Made by a program: the position numbers and the translations under genes
The notes under the pieces: model-generated
Seen by the model: the letters and a program-made list of their open reading frames with translations, nothing else
Told to the model about the DNA's origin: nothing
Database searches by the model: none
Shown here: positions 8,788 to 17,196 of the stretch, one piece after another
Layout: every line of letters starts with the position of its first letter
How positions within the stretch are numbered: the first letter of the stretch is position 1
Origin: Acidobacteriota bacterium
GTDB taxonomy: Bacteria > Acidobacteriota > Vicinamibacteria > Marinacidobacterales > Marinacidobacteraceae
Assembly (NCBI GenBank): GCA_009835985.1
Contig: VXWI01000111.1
Coordinates: 1-39,903 of the forward strand
DNA length: 39,903 bases
Reading direction: 5' to 3'

Positions 8788-8817
8788 TAGGTACCACGGT
8801 CGCGACATCGCAGTCAA
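8788..8817 (-). promoter_or_regulatory. Predicted promoter of membrane protein B
   Basis: On the minus strand TTGACT (8812-8817), an 18-base spacer and TACCTA (8788-8793) repeat the architecture of the paralogue promoter at 7893-7922, including TGGTAC across the -10. The divergent ABC transporter operon starts at 8868, so this spacer may serve both directions. Confidence 0.5.
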
Positions 8818-8867
8818 CCGGTCGCCGGCCACCGATTCCCGGCTAGAACTCCCCACTGGAACTCGTG

Positions 8868-9695
8868 ATGGCCAGCCCGCTCGCATCCTCCCGTCCGCCA
8901 CCGGAGGTCCGCCGGAACATCCGCTGGTGGAACGCGGGATGGTTCGACGTCCTCCAGTTCACCGTGTTCGTCGCCGCCCTCCTGGGGCTGGCGGTTTCGG
9001 GCGCTGTCGGCATGGGCTACAACTGGCAGTGGTACCGCGTTCCCGAGTATCTCGTCCGGATCGTCGAAGGAGAACTGCTGTGGGGCCCGCTGGCGCGCGG
9101 CCTCCTCGTCACCCTGGAACTGACCGGCTGGAGCGTCCTCATCACCCTCGCGATCGGACTCGCGGCGGCGCTGCTGCGGCTTTCGGACTCCTTCTCCGGA
9201 CGCTTCGTCGCGAAGGCCTACGTGGAGGCCGTGCGCAGCACCCCGCTCCTGATCCAGGTGTACCTGTTCTACTTCGTTCTGGGCCCGATCCTGGGTCTCG
9301 ACCGGTTCTGGGTCGGGGTGCTGGCGCTGTCGATCTTCGAGGGCGCCTTTGCCGGCGAAGTGGTCCGGGCGGGCATCCTCTCGGTCCGCCGCGGGCAGTG
9401 GGAGGCGGGTGCGAGTCTCGGCCTGAGCCGGCGGCAGCTCTACCGCTCGGTGGTCCTGCCGCAGGCGGTTCCGCTGATGCTCCCGCCTCTCACCGGGATC
9501 GTGATCTCCCTCGTCAGGAACTCGGCGATCGTGAGCGTGATCGCGGTGTTCGACCTCACCACCGAAGCACGGAACATCATCGCGGAGACGTTCCTGAGCT
9601 TCGAGATCTGGATCACCGTCGCCGCCATCTACCTGGCATTCACGGTGGCCCTCTCCGTCGTCGCGAACCGCCTCGAACACCACGTACGCGGGTGA
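8868..9695 (+). CDS. Polar amino-acid ABC transporter permease (first)
   Basis: Inner-membrane permease of the HisM/GlnP type. Hydrophobic segments appear at about residues 28-52, 80-105, 120-145, 155-175 and near the C-terminus. The cytoplasmic EAA loop, which docks the ATPase, reads WEAGASLGLSRRQLYRSVVL and is followed by PQAVPLMLPPL. The N-terminal extension (RWWNAGWFDVLQFTVFVAA) is common in permeases of the amino-acid type with a periplasmic insertion. ATG at 8868 was chosen; a GTG directly before it (8865) is equally possible. The next gene, for the binding protein, begins 41 bp later. Together with the products at 9737, 10588 and 11810 this forms a complete importer. The substrate is probably a polar or acidic amino acid; it is not determinable from sequence. 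Confidence 0.9.
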   Translation: MASPLASSRPPPEVRRNIRWWNAGWFDVLQFTVFVAALLGLAVSGAVGMGYNWQWYRVPEYLVRIVEGELLWGPLARGLLVTLELTGWSVLITLAIGLAAALLRLSDSFSGRFVAKAYVEAVRSTPLLIQVYLFYFVLGPILGLDRFWVGVLALSIFEGAFAGEVVRAGILSVRRGQWEAGASLGLSRRQLYRSVVLPQAVPLMLPPLTGIVISLVRNSAIVSVIAVFDLTTEARNIIAETFLSFEIWITVAAIYLAFTVALSVVANRLEHHVRG

Positions 9696-9736
9696 TTCCC
9701 CCGGTTCCCTTCCGCACCGGAGCAAGGAGAAAGAGC

Positions 9737-10591
9737 ATGAGGTGCCCCAACCCCCGGTCGGGCAAGGCGCTGGCTCCGTTGCTGGCGCTCGGCGTGGCCA
9801 CCGGATTCCAGTTGCGGTGCGCCGGTCAGGAGCGTTCCGGCGAAAGCGTCATCGAGACGATCCAGCGGCGCGGCGCCCTGAAGGTCGGCGTTTCGACGTT
9901 CGAACCGTGGGCGATGCGCGACCGAAACGGCGACCTCGTCGGCTTCGAGGTGGACGTCGCGACGAAGCTCGCCGAGGACATGGGGGTGAGCATCGAGTTC
10001 GTGCCGACCTCGTGGGACGGGATCATCCCTGCCCTCCTCGCCGGGAAGTTCGACGTGATCATCGGCGGAATGAGCATTCGTCCGCAGCGGAACCTCACCA
10101 TCAACTTCACCATTCCCTACGCCCACTCCGGCATGGGGATCGCCGCCAACCGGGAACTGGCGGCGGACCTGGTGTGGCCGGACGGTTACGACAGCGAAGA
10201 GGTGACTCTCACCTGCCGGCGCGGCGCCAGCGCGTGCAACGACGCGGCCCGCCTCTTTCCGGGGGCGACGATCCGTCGCTTCGACGACGATATCCAGGCC
10301 ATCCAGGAGGTGCTGAACGGCAACGCGCACGCCGTGCTGTCTTCGTACCCGAAGCCGGTCGAGTGGGTGGGCCAGAACCCGGGACTCCTCTTTCTGCCGA
10401 CAACCGACAACCTCTCGCAGGGAGACGAGGCGTTCGGGCTCCGCAAGGGTGACCCGGACGCGCTGAACTTCTTTTCCAACTGGATCCTGGTGAACACGAC
10501 GAGCGGCTGGCTCGCGGAGCGGTACGACTACTGGTTCAAGACGACGAACTGGATGGATGAGGTGCGTCCCGGGAGTCCGCCGCAGCAGTGA
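9737..10591 (+). CDS. Amino-acid ABC transporter periplasmic binding protein
   Basis: Periplasmic solute-binding protein of family 3 (SBP_bac_3). After an N-terminal export signal (about 1-30; ends ATGFQLRCAG, which is a poor lipobox because of the Arg before Cys) the mature protein opens with GALKVGVSTFEPWAMRDRNG and GFEVDVATKLAEDMG. The segment SWDGIIPALLAGKFDVIIGG and the following IRPQRNLTINFTIPY are the classic ligand-contact and hinge region. The 284-residue length is normal. ATG at 9737 has AAGGAGA at 9724-9730. Its stop overlaps the GTG start of the second permease (GTGA). ATG positions farther upstream in the same frame belong to a non-gene extension across the first permease. Confidence 0.93.
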   Translation: MRCPNPRSGKALAPLLALGVATGFQLRCAGQERSGESVIETIQRRGALKVGVSTFEPWAMRDRNGDLVGFEVDVATKLAEDMGVSIEFVPTSWDGIIPALLAGKFDVIIGGMSIRPQRNLTINFTIPYAHSGMGIAANRELAADLVWPDGYDSEEVTLTCRRGASACNDAARLFPGATIRRFDDDIQAIQEVLNGNAHAVLSSYPKPVEWVGQNPGLLFLPTTDNLSQGDEAFGLRKGDPDALNFFSNWILVNTTSGWLAERYDYWFKTTNWMDEVRPGSPPQQ

Positions 10592-11478
10592 TCCCCGGAA
10601 GCCGGCGGGCGCGCCTGGGATGGGTGGACGCCGCGGTCCTGTCCGCAGTTGTCGTGGCCTTCGGGTACGTCTTCCACCGCGTCGATACCGTTCTCGAGTA
10701 CCGCTGGGACTGGAGCGCCATCCCGAATTCCCTCTACCGGTGGGACGAGGAGACCGGGCGATGGGTCCCGAACCTGCTCATGCAGGGTTTTTTCACGACG
10801 ATCCGGCTGGCGATCCTGAGCATGATCCCGGCCGCGCTCTTCGGCACCGTCTTCGGCGTCCTGCGGACCGCGGGGCGTCTCTTTCCCCGTCTTCTGAGCC
10901 GGACCTACGTCGAGCTGATCCGGAACATCCCGCCGCTTGTCTTCATCTTCATCTTCTACTTCTTCATCAGCAGCCAGATCATGCCGATCCTGGGGGTGGA
11001 GGACTTCGTGCGGCGTGCTTCGCCGGCTGCCCTCCGGTCCCTGGAACTCGTGTTCGGGCCGGCCGCCCTCATCCCGAACGTGGTTTCGGGGGTCATCTGC
11101 CTCGCCATGTTCCAGGGCGCTTACATGACGGAGATCGTGCGCGCCGGGATCCAGTCCATCCCGAAGACGCAGGCGGAAGCGGGTCTCAGCCTCGGGCTCT
11201 CCCGGTGGGAACTCTGGCGGCGGGTGATCCTGCCTCAGGCGCTCCGGCGCGTGATCCCGCCCCTCGCCGGCCAGTTCATCACTCTCGTCAAGGACTCTTC
11301 GATCCTGTCGCTCATCTCGATCCAGGAACTCACGTTTCTGGCGATGGAGACCGCGGTCTCGACGACCCGCGTCTTCGAGGTGTGGATCACGGTCGGCGGG
11401 TTGTACTTCTGCCTGTGTGCCCTGCTCTCGCTGGCGTTCAACCGGCTCGAGAAGAGCGCGGCGGCCGCCCGGGCTTAG
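10588..11478 (+). CDS. Polar amino-acid ABC transporter permease (second)
   Basis: Second HisQ/HisM-like permease subunit. The EAA loop reads QAEAGLSLGLSRWELWRRVI followed by LPQALRRVIPPL. The region TYVELIRNIPPLVFIFIFYF is the conserved second membrane segment. The GTG start overlaps the binding-protein stop by four bases, suggesting translational coupling. The stop codon TAG (11476-11478) is formed by the first bases of an inserted inverted-repeat element: the TA (11476-11477) appears to be target sequence and the G the first base of the terminal repeat. The native C-terminus may therefore have been altered, although the protein (296 aa, ending KSAAAARA) is full length for the family. Confidence 0.9.
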   Translation: MIPGSRRARLGWVDAAVLSAVVVAFGYVFHRVDTVLEYRWDWSAIPNSLYRWDEETGRWVPNLLMQGFFTTIRLAILSMIPAALFGTVFGVLRTAGRLFPRLLSRTYVELIRNIPPLVFIFIFYFFISSQIMPILGVEDFVRRASPAALRSLELVFGPAALIPNVVSGVICLAMFQGAYMTEIVRAGIQSIPKTQAEAGLSLGLSRWELWRRVILPQALRRVIPPLAGQFITLVKDSSILSLISIQELTFLAMETAVSTTRVFEVWITVGGLYFCLCALLSLAFNRLEKSAAAARA

Positions 11479-11805
11479 CAGCCTGTGGACAAAGTCACGC
11501 GGCATTCCCGAGCCAAGAGGGATAGGGGCCGGGTGAACCCGTCCCCTGCCCCTCTCGCTCCGGGGTCTGCGCGGGGCTCACGCCCCGCTAACGACGCGAA
11601 CGCCGATGCATCCCGCCTGAACCGCGCCTCTACGAGGCGCTCTGCGTTGCGTTTCGGTCGGAATACACTCGGTATGCCTCCCTCACGCGCCTTGTCGGCC
11701 GGGCCCCCACCGGGAGGACTGGCCCCACCGGGAGGACTGGCCCCACCGGGAGAACTGGGCCTGAGCGTTCTCGGTGCTCACGTCACTTTGTCCACAGGCT
11801 GCTAA
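11475..11805 (-). mobile_element. MITE-like inverted-repeat element, copy 2, inside the ABC operon
   Basis: A 331-bp unit. The left end TTAGCAGCCTGTGGACAAAGT (11475-11495) matches the reverse complement of the right end (11785-11805) over 21 bases; with one mismatch the match extends to 25. A TA dinucleotide just outside each GCAGCC end would fit a TA target duplication. The interior carries the same core as copies 1 and 3 in the opposite orientation (TCTGCGTTGCGTTTCGGTC). It also has a unique insert of about 90 bp with two hairpins (one is GCGGGGC/GCCCCGC at 11571-11588) and an 18-bp tandem repeat. No protein is encoded. It separates the second permease from the ATPase gene. Confidence 0.8.
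11705..11758 (+). repeat. Three tandem 18-bp units within the element
   Basis: Three head-to-tail copies of CCCCACCGGGAGGACTGG; the third has one G to A change. The same unit is present once in element copy 3 (near 34410-34430) and, inverted, near 12-30 at the left window edge. It is absent from copy 1. The copy-number difference points to slippage. Confidence 0.85.
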
Positions 11806-11809
11806 ACCG

Positions 11810-12559
11810 ATGGAGGGCCTGACTCCGGCAGAGCCGTTGATCGAACTCGACGGCGTCAGCAAGTGGTTCGGCGCGTTCCAGGTGCTCCGCGGGGTGCATC
11901 TCCGGGTCGCGGAGGGCGAACGCATCGTGATCTGCGGCCCCTCCGGCTCCGGCAAGTCCACGCTGATCCGGTGCATCAACCGCCTCGAGGAACACCAGGA
12001 AGGACGCGTCGTCTTTGCCGGGCGGGAACTCGGGCCGGACACGGCCGACCTCACGGAGGTCCGGCGCGAGATCGGCATGGTGTTTCAGGAGTTCAATCTC
12101 TTTCCGCACCTGACGGTGCTCGAGAACTGCATGCTGGGGCCGATCCGGGTGCTCGGGATGCCCCCCGCGGACGCCCGCGAGCGGGCCATGGAGTTGCTCG
12201 GCCGGGTCCGGATTCCGGAACAGGCCGGGAAACACCCGGCCCAGCTCTCGGGCGGTCAGCAGCAGCGGGCGGCCATCGCGAGGTCGCTCTGCATGCGGCC
12301 CCGGGTCATGCTGTTCGACGAACCCACCTCGGCGCTCGACCCGGTGATGATCAAGGAGGTCCTCGAGGTGATGAACGATCTCGCCCAGAGCGGCATGACG
12401 ATGATCGTGGTCACGCACGAAATGGGTTTCGCCCGTACCGTCGCCGACCGGGTGGCCCATATGGACGAGGGCAGCATCGTCGAGTGTCTGCCCCCGGACC
12501 GGTTCTTCACAAACCCCGCCGACGAGCGGACCAAACGCTTCCTGAGCCAGATCCTGTGA
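11810..12559 (+). CDS. Polar amino-acid ABC transporter ATP-binding protein
   Basis: Cytoplasmic ATPase (GlnQ/HisP type) that powers the importer encoded upstream. Of 249 residues, Walker A is GPSGSGKST at 43-51, the Q-loop lies at [10 protein letters not shown], the signature LSGGQQQR is at 146-153, Walker B VMLFDEP ends near 172 and the switch His is in VVTHEMGF. All catalytic residues are present. The ATG at 11810 lies four bases beyond the end of the inverted-repeat element, with only AGGCTGC of the repeat as a possible weak ribosome site. Expression relative to the permeases may therefore depend on read-through of, or a signal within, the element. The gene converges with the M20 peptidase gene at 12579. 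Confidence 0.94.
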   Translation: MEGLTPAEPLIELDGVSKWFGAFQVLRGVHLRVAEGERIVICGPSGSGKSTLIRCINRLEEHQEGRVVFAGRELGPDTADLTEVRREIGMVFQEFNLFPHLTVLENCMLGPIRVLGMPPADARERAMELLGRVRIPEQAGKHPAQLSGGQQQRAAIARSLCMRPRVMLFDEPTSALDPVMIKEVLEVMNDLAQSGMTMIVVTHEMGFARTVADRVAHMDEGSIVECLPPDRFFTNPADERTKRFLSQIL

Positions 12560-12578
12560 TCGGAGCGCCCGCCTCCGG

Positions 12579-13790
12579 TCAGAGCTCGAGCAGGAGGGCA
12601 GCCAGTAGGGCGGCGCGCCGTGGCAGATCGGCCGTGACCACCTGCTCGTGGCGCGCGTGGGCGCCGTCCCCGAGCGGCCCGAGCCCGTCCAGCACCGGAA
12701 CGCCGAGGCCGGCCACGATGTTCCCGTCCGAACCCCCACCGGCCGAGCCCTCGCCGATCTCCCAGTCGAGTGCCCCGGCCAGCCGCCGGGCCCGTTCGTA
12801 GAGCCTCGCGACCCCCGCGTTCCGCACGAGCGCCGGCCGGTTCACCCCACCGGTCCAGTGCACTTCGGCCTCGGGATGTTCCGCGCCCAGTTCCCGGAGC
12901 GCCCGGATCAGCCGCTCTCCCGATTCCGGGTCATCCATCCGGATGTCCACGTCGGCCGACGCCTCGGCCGGAACGACGTTGGTGCGCGACCCGCCCCGGA
13001 TCAGCCCCACGTTCACCGTGACGCCCCGCTCGGGCGCCGAGAGGGCGGCCGCGGCGGTGACGACACCGGCGAGCTCGGTGATCGCGTTGATCCCGCGTTC
13101 GGGATCGAGACCGGCATGGGCGGCCCGTCCCCTGACCCGCACGCTCAGGATCCCGACGCCGCGACGGCCGGTCTTTGCGCCGCCTCCGGGCAACGACGGC
13201 TCCATGACCAGACAGGCGGCCGCTTCCGAGGCCTCCGCTTCGATGAACTCGCGGCTCGCCGCGCTCCCCGCCTCTTCGTCGGTGTTCCAGAGGATGGTGA
13301 GCGGCCGGCGCGGGCGGAGTCCGTGGCGGTCGAGGACCCGGAGCGCCCAGATCGTCTGCACCAGGCCCGCCTTCATGTCATAGACGCCCGGCCCCCGGGC
13401 GACGCCGTCCTCGATCCGGAAGGGGATCTCGTCCAGGGTGCCGTGCGCCCAGACGGTGTCCAGGTGGCCGAGCAGCAACAGGGGTTTCTCCCTTGCCATC
13501 GCTCCCGGAACCCGCACCAGCACATGGGGTCCGCGCGGCGTCCCGGCGCCTGTCCCGGAAACGCGCGAGACGGATGCGCCGTCCAGCAGGCGCCGGGCGG
13601 CGTCCGAGAGCGCGGCAACGGCCTCGTCGCCCATCCGGGCGGTGGCCTCCGGGTCGTCGGTGGGCGACTCGATCCGGACGAACCGCCCGAGCATTTCCTC
13701 CATCCGGGGCTGCTCCCCGCTCAGCGCGGAGAGCAGCCCCCTGATGTCCGGGATGCCGTCCGAGATGTCGCCGCTACCCCGGGCCGTCAT
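12579..13790 (-). CDS. M20 family zinc metallopeptidase (glutamate carboxypeptidase-like)
   Basis: Di-zinc hydrolase of the M20 family, most like carboxypeptidase G2/ArgE-type enzymes that cut C-terminal or N-acylated amino acids. Metal and catalytic residues are visible: His109 and Asp111 (GHLDTVW), Asp138 (VYDMK), Glu172-Glu173 (TDEEAGS), Glu197 (VMEPS) and a C-terminal His in ARHEQV. The dimerisation domain lies between about 205 and 310. The 403-residue form starts at ATG 13790, which overlaps the stop of the upstream TPR gene by four bases (ATGA); a longer open frame upstream runs antiparallel-free into that gene and is not used. No signal peptide is seen, so it is probably cytoplasmic. 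The adjacent amino-acid ABC importer suggests a role in use of peptides or acyl amino acids. Confidence 0.9.
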   Translation of the reverse strand: MTARGSGDISDGIPDIRGLLSALSGEQPRMEEMLGRFVRIESPTDDPEATARMGDEAVAALSDAARRLLDGASVSRVSGTGAGTPRGPHVLVRVPGAMAREKPLLLLGHLDTVWAHGTLDEIPFRIEDGVARGPGVYDMKAGLVQTIWALRVLDRHGLRPRRPLTILWNTDEEAGSAASREFIEAEASEAAACLVMEPSLPGGGAKTGRRGVGILSVRVRGRAAHAGLDPERGINAITELAGVVTAAAALSAPERGVTVNVGLIRGGSRTNVVPAEASADVDIRMDDPESGERLIRALRELGAEHPEAEVHWTGGVNRPALVRNAGVARLYERARRLAGALDWEIGEGSAGGGSDGNIVAGLGVPVLDGLGPLGDGAHARHEQVVTADLPRRAALLAALLLEL

Positions 13791-15565
13791 TCGGCGACTT
13801 GATTCCTGACCTCCTGGAGCACCGCGATCCGCTCGGCGAGGACGGGGTCCTGGACACCCAGCGCCACGGCCTTCTCGTACTGGGTGGCGGCAGCAGCCAC
13901 CCGCTCGTAGTCGGCGTCGGTCGCCGGGCACCCCACTCCGGCCGCCTGCATGCGCTCTCCGAAGGCAGCGTCCTTCAGCCGGCAGGGGCCGTACGCGATC
14001 TGGGCGGTATGGGCCCAGGCCAGCATCTGGAAGGGCGCTCCCCAACTGTCCATCTTCTGGGTCGCCTCGCTGAACTGGGTCTCGGCGCCGGCGAAGTTCT
14101 GCGCGGCCATGTAGGCCTGCCCGAGCGCCCAGTGACCGACCGCGAGGTCGTCCATGTTCCCGTCGGCCGGGAAGTTGGGAACCCCCGCTTCGAGAACCGG
14201 CACGGCGTCAGCCACCTGCTGATTCAGGATGAGCGCAATCCCGTGCTCCACCTGGTAGACCGGGTTGTCGGGATCGGCAGCGCTGGCCGCCTGCGCCGCG
14301 GCGAGGGCGCCCGCGACGTCCTGGGCCTGTCGCTTGGCCTTCGCGCTCGCGTGGCTCGCCATCCCGAGTCCCGCCTTGGCTTCCTCCGAGTTCGGGTCGG
14401 CGGCGACCGCCTCGTTCATGTGGTTGACGGCTTCGTCGTAGTTCAGGTTCTCGATGGCGAAACGTCCGAGCGCGACGTGGGCCGTCACCTTCGAAGCCGG
14501 CGGAGAGTTGGCGAGCGTCGTGACCTTCCGGTAGTAGCTCGACGCCTGGCCCCGGTTCTCCAGCGCCTCGTACACCTGGGCGAACGCGAGGTTCGCCGCC
14601 GGATCGTCGGGGTTCACGGTCACCGCCATGGACAGATCGCCCTGGGCCTCCGCGGAGTTGCCGAGGGCGTTGTTCGCGAGGCCCCGGATCCCGTAGGCCG
14701 CCGTCAACTGGTCGTTCAGGCCGAGCGCGGCGGTCGCCGCGTCCACGGCCGCCTGGAAGTCCTCGCGCTCGTAGTAGATGTCGGCGAGGCCGGCATGGGC
14801 CCGGGCGGTGTTCGGGTCAAGCTCGACCGCCCGCCGGAAGGAAGCCTCGGCTTCGTCGAGGTCGCCCCCGGCGGCGGCGGCCTGGCCGAGGGTCGAGTGG
14901 GCCATGGCGCTGTCGGGTTCGATCTCCAGCGCGCGCCGGGCCATGCTGGAAGCTTCTTCGAACTGCCCCTGCCGGGCCATGCTGGATCCGATCGCAACGA
15001 AGGTGCTCGCCGGCGGGTTCGGATTCAGTTCGATCACCTTCTGCCCGGCCTCGATGACCTTGAGGTCGTCCTCGAGCATCCCGTAGGCGCTCGTCACCGC
15101 GGTCCAGGCTTCGAGAATCTCTTCGGCGTCCTCGACATTCTCGAACGCCCAGCCGTCGATGTCCTCTTCCTCCGTCGGGGGATCCGTCATCAGCGCCTCC
15201 TCGAAGGCGCTGGCGACGTTCTCCCACTCTTCGAAGTGGAGATAGATGCGGCCGAGCCGCATCCGGATGTCCCGGCGGTAGGGATGGTCCTGCAGCACCC
15301 GGAGGAAGAGCCCGCCCGCCTGGCTGAAGGCCGCCTGGGCGGCTTCCGCGTCTTCATCCCGGAGCGCCCGCTCGGCGTCATCGAGATGATCCTCGGCGAT
15401 GTCGATCGCACGCGAGACCTCCCGGCGATTGAGCGGCGCCTCGTCCTGCGCGAGAGCGCTCGGAACGCCCACGACGGCGGCCAGGCCCAGTACCGCGAGG
15501 GGGAAGAACCGGCGTCGGAAACCGGTTGACCGGCGGGGCGCCGGGTGGAGGGTCGTTTGGATCAT
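13787..15565 (-). CDS. Secreted TPR-repeat protein
   Basis: A 592-residue protein with a strong Sec signal (RRRFFPLAVLGLAAVVGVPSALAQ) and then an acidic, helical body made of tetratricopeptide repeats. Clear repeats read SMAHSTLGQAAAAGGDLDEA, ARAHAGLADIYYEREDFQAA and GIRGLANNALGNSAEAQGDL, at about 210-330; more diverged ones continue to about 520. TPRs bind other proteins, so a periplasmic scaffold or assembly role is likely but no specific partner is known. ATG 15565 is chosen because GGAGG lies five bases upstream; a TTG at 15580 is the alternative. It is translationally coupled to the M20 peptidase that follows. It diverges from the RND efflux operon across 137 bp. Confidence 0.85.
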   Translation of the reverse strand: MIQTTLHPAPRRSTGFRRRFFPLAVLGLAAVVGVPSALAQDEAPLNRREVSRAIDIAEDHLDDAERALRDEDAEAAQAAFSQAGGLFLRVLQDHPYRRDIRMRLGRIYLHFEEWENVASAFEEALMTDPPTEEEDIDGWAFENVEDAEEILEAWTAVTSAYGMLEDDLKVIEAGQKVIELNPNPPASTFVAIGSSMARQGQFEEASSMARRALEIEPDSAMAHSTLGQAAAAGGDLDEAEASFRRAVELDPNTARAHAGLADIYYEREDFQAAVDAATAALGLNDQLTAAYGIRGLANNALGNSAEAQGDLSMAVTVNPDDPAANLAFAQVYEALENRGQASSYYRKVTTLANSPPASKVTAHVALGRFAIENLNYDEAVNHMNEAVAADPNSEEAKAGLGMASHASAKAKRQAQDVAGALAAAQAASAADPDNPVYQVEHGIALILNQQVADAVPVLEAGVPNFPADGNMDDLAVGHWALGQAYMAAQNFAGAETQFSEATQKMDSWGAPFQMLAWAHTAQIAYGPCRLKDAAFGERMQAAGVGCPATDADYERVAAAATQYEKAVALGVQDPVLAERIAVLQEVRNQVAE

Positions 15566-15702
15566 GAAAGCCTCCGTCAAAACAGGCCGCAGCCTGACGG
15601 GAACCGAAATGCGAGCGAATGATCGTACGCGAGCCGACGCCGCCCTTCAACAGGGGCGGGACCCCGCCCGCCGGGGAGTGGCACCGAATACACTCACGCG
15701 CC

Positions 15703-17196
15703 ATGAAGGTGGGCCGACGAACGGCGCTGACCGTCGCCTGCGCGCTGGCGAGCGGTTGCGGTGGTCTGCGGGTACCGGTCGCGGACCCCGAGGTCGAGTT
15801 CACCCCCGAGCCTGCGGCTCCCGCGGCCGCCGCGGCGGAGGCCACCCCGGCCGCGGACTGGTGGACCTCGTTCGGCGATCCGGCGCTCGACCGGGTCGTC
15901 GAGCGGGCGCTGTCGGGCAACCTCACGCTTCGGGAGGCGGCGGCGCGTCTCGCACAGGCCGCAGCCGACGCGGGGATCGCGAGGAGCGCGCTCTATCCCC
16001 AGGTCGGAGCGGGAGTGGACCGCCTGCAGGCGCGGCAGGCCTTCATCGGCCTGCCGATCTCGGACATTGCCGGCTCCGTGGGCCTGCCGATCCCCGGGCT
16101 CGGGGAAGACGAGGTGCTCACCGCGGACTTCGTCCGTTACGGCCTCTCCCTGGACCTGAGTTGGGAAGCGAACCTCTGGCGCGCCGCGACGCCACGGGCG
16201 CGGGCCGCGAACGCCGTGATGGAAGCGGCGGTCGCTGAGGTTGCGGGAGCGCGGGTCTCGCTGGCCGGCCAGGCTTCCCGCCTCTACTTCCTGGCGGTCG
16301 AGGCCCGGGAGCAGGCGCGCATTGCCGAGGCGATCGCGGCGAGCCGGGAAGAGACGGTGCGCTGGACGCGGGAACGGGCGCGCATCGGCGAAGCGGCGCT
16401 CGCCGAGGTGGATGCCGCGGAGGCCCGTCTCGCCGATGCGCGGGCGGCCGCCGCCAGCCGGCGGCAGGCGCGGGCGGCCGCGGTGCGGGGTCTGGAGGTT
16501 CTCTTCACGGACTATCCCGACGGCGAACCGGGGCCGGACTGGGATCTTGGCCGTGGCCTGCCCCCGGCCCGGAGTCCGGTTCCGGCGGGAGCGCCGGCGG
16601 ATCTCATCTCCCGGCGTCCGGACGTGGCAAGCGCGGAGCGGCGCCTCGCGATGTCCAGGGAGTTCACCGAGATGGCGCGGCGGGCGCGTTATCCCCAGTT
16701 TCCGCTGACCAGCTCCGTGGGTACGGCGTCAACGCGGCTGCGGCAGCTCGTGAACGGGGACTTCTCGGTGTGGAGCCTGATCGCGCGGATTGCGGCGCCC
16801 GTGTTCCAGGGAGGCCGGATCCGGGCGCAGATCCGCCAGGAGGAAGCGCGCGACCGTGAGGCGCTGGCGGTGTACGCGCGGACGGTATTGACCGCCTACC
16901 AGGAGGTCGAGGCGGCGCTTTCCGCGGAGGAGTCGCTCGGGGAGATGGAGTCGCGTTCCGCGGAGGCGCTCACGGCGAGCCGCCGGGCGCTCTCGCGGAC
17001 CCGAAGCCAGCGCCGCGGGGGCTTCGTCACGCGGCTCATGGAGTTGGAAGCGGAGCGGGCGGTCCTGCTGGCGGAGTCGGGCCACCTCTCGCAGGCGCGG
17101 GCGCGGCTCGACAACCGCGTGAACCTGTCGCTGGCGCTCGGGGGCGGGTTCGAGCGCACGAACGGGGACGAGACGGCGGACGCCGGGGAGCGGTGA
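15703..17196 (+). CDS. RND efflux outer-membrane factor lipoprotein (NodT/OprM family)
   Basis: Outer-membrane channel component of a tripartite RND pump. The N-terminus MKVGRRTALTVACALASGC is a lipoprotein signal with Cys19 as the lipidated residue. Two TolC-type repeats follow: the first from DWWTSFGDPALDRVVERALS with the helical barrel, the second from LISRRPDVASAERRLAMSRE, a hallmark of the NodT group. At 497 residues it is of usual length. The ATG at 15703 is chosen because it places the lipobox correctly; the 28 codons upstream are repeat-rich and non-coding in character. Its stop overlaps the adaptor start (TGATG), so the three pump genes form one operon. The spacer before it contains a GGGCGG/CCGCCC hairpin near 15653. 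Confidence 0.92.
   Translation: MKVGRRTALTVACALASGCGGLRVPVADPEVEFTPEPAAPAAAAAEATPAADWWTSFGDPALDRVVERALSGNLTLREAAARLAQAAADAGIARSALYPQVGAGVDRLQARQAFIGLPISDIAGSVGLPIPGLGEDEVLTADFVRYGLSLDLSWEANLWRAATPRARAANAVMEAAVAEVAGARVSLAGQASRLYFLAVEAREQARIAEAIAASREETVRWTRERARIGEAALAEVDAAEARLADARAAAASRRQARAAAVRGLEVLFTDYPDGEPGPDWDLGRGLPPARSPVPAGAPADLISRRPDVASAERRLAMSREFTEMARRARYPQFPLTSSVGTASTRLRQLVNGDFSVWSLIARIAAPVFQGGRIRAQIRQEEARDREALAVYARTVLTAYQEVEAALSAEESLGEMESRSAEALTASRRALSRTRSQRRGGFVTRLMELEAERAVLLAESGHLSQARARLDNRVNLSLALGGGFERTNGDETADAGER

Noticed and set aside
8279-9736. Open frame running into the binding-protein gene
   Set aside because: It is an antisense/out-of-frame shadow of the dehydratase, membrane protein B and the first permease; a Shine-Dalgarno and an export signal mark the true start at 9737.
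13791-14045. Upstream extension of the first M20 peptidase
   Set aside because: It would overlap the TPR gene extensively; the ATGA junction gives a family-length protein starting at 13790.
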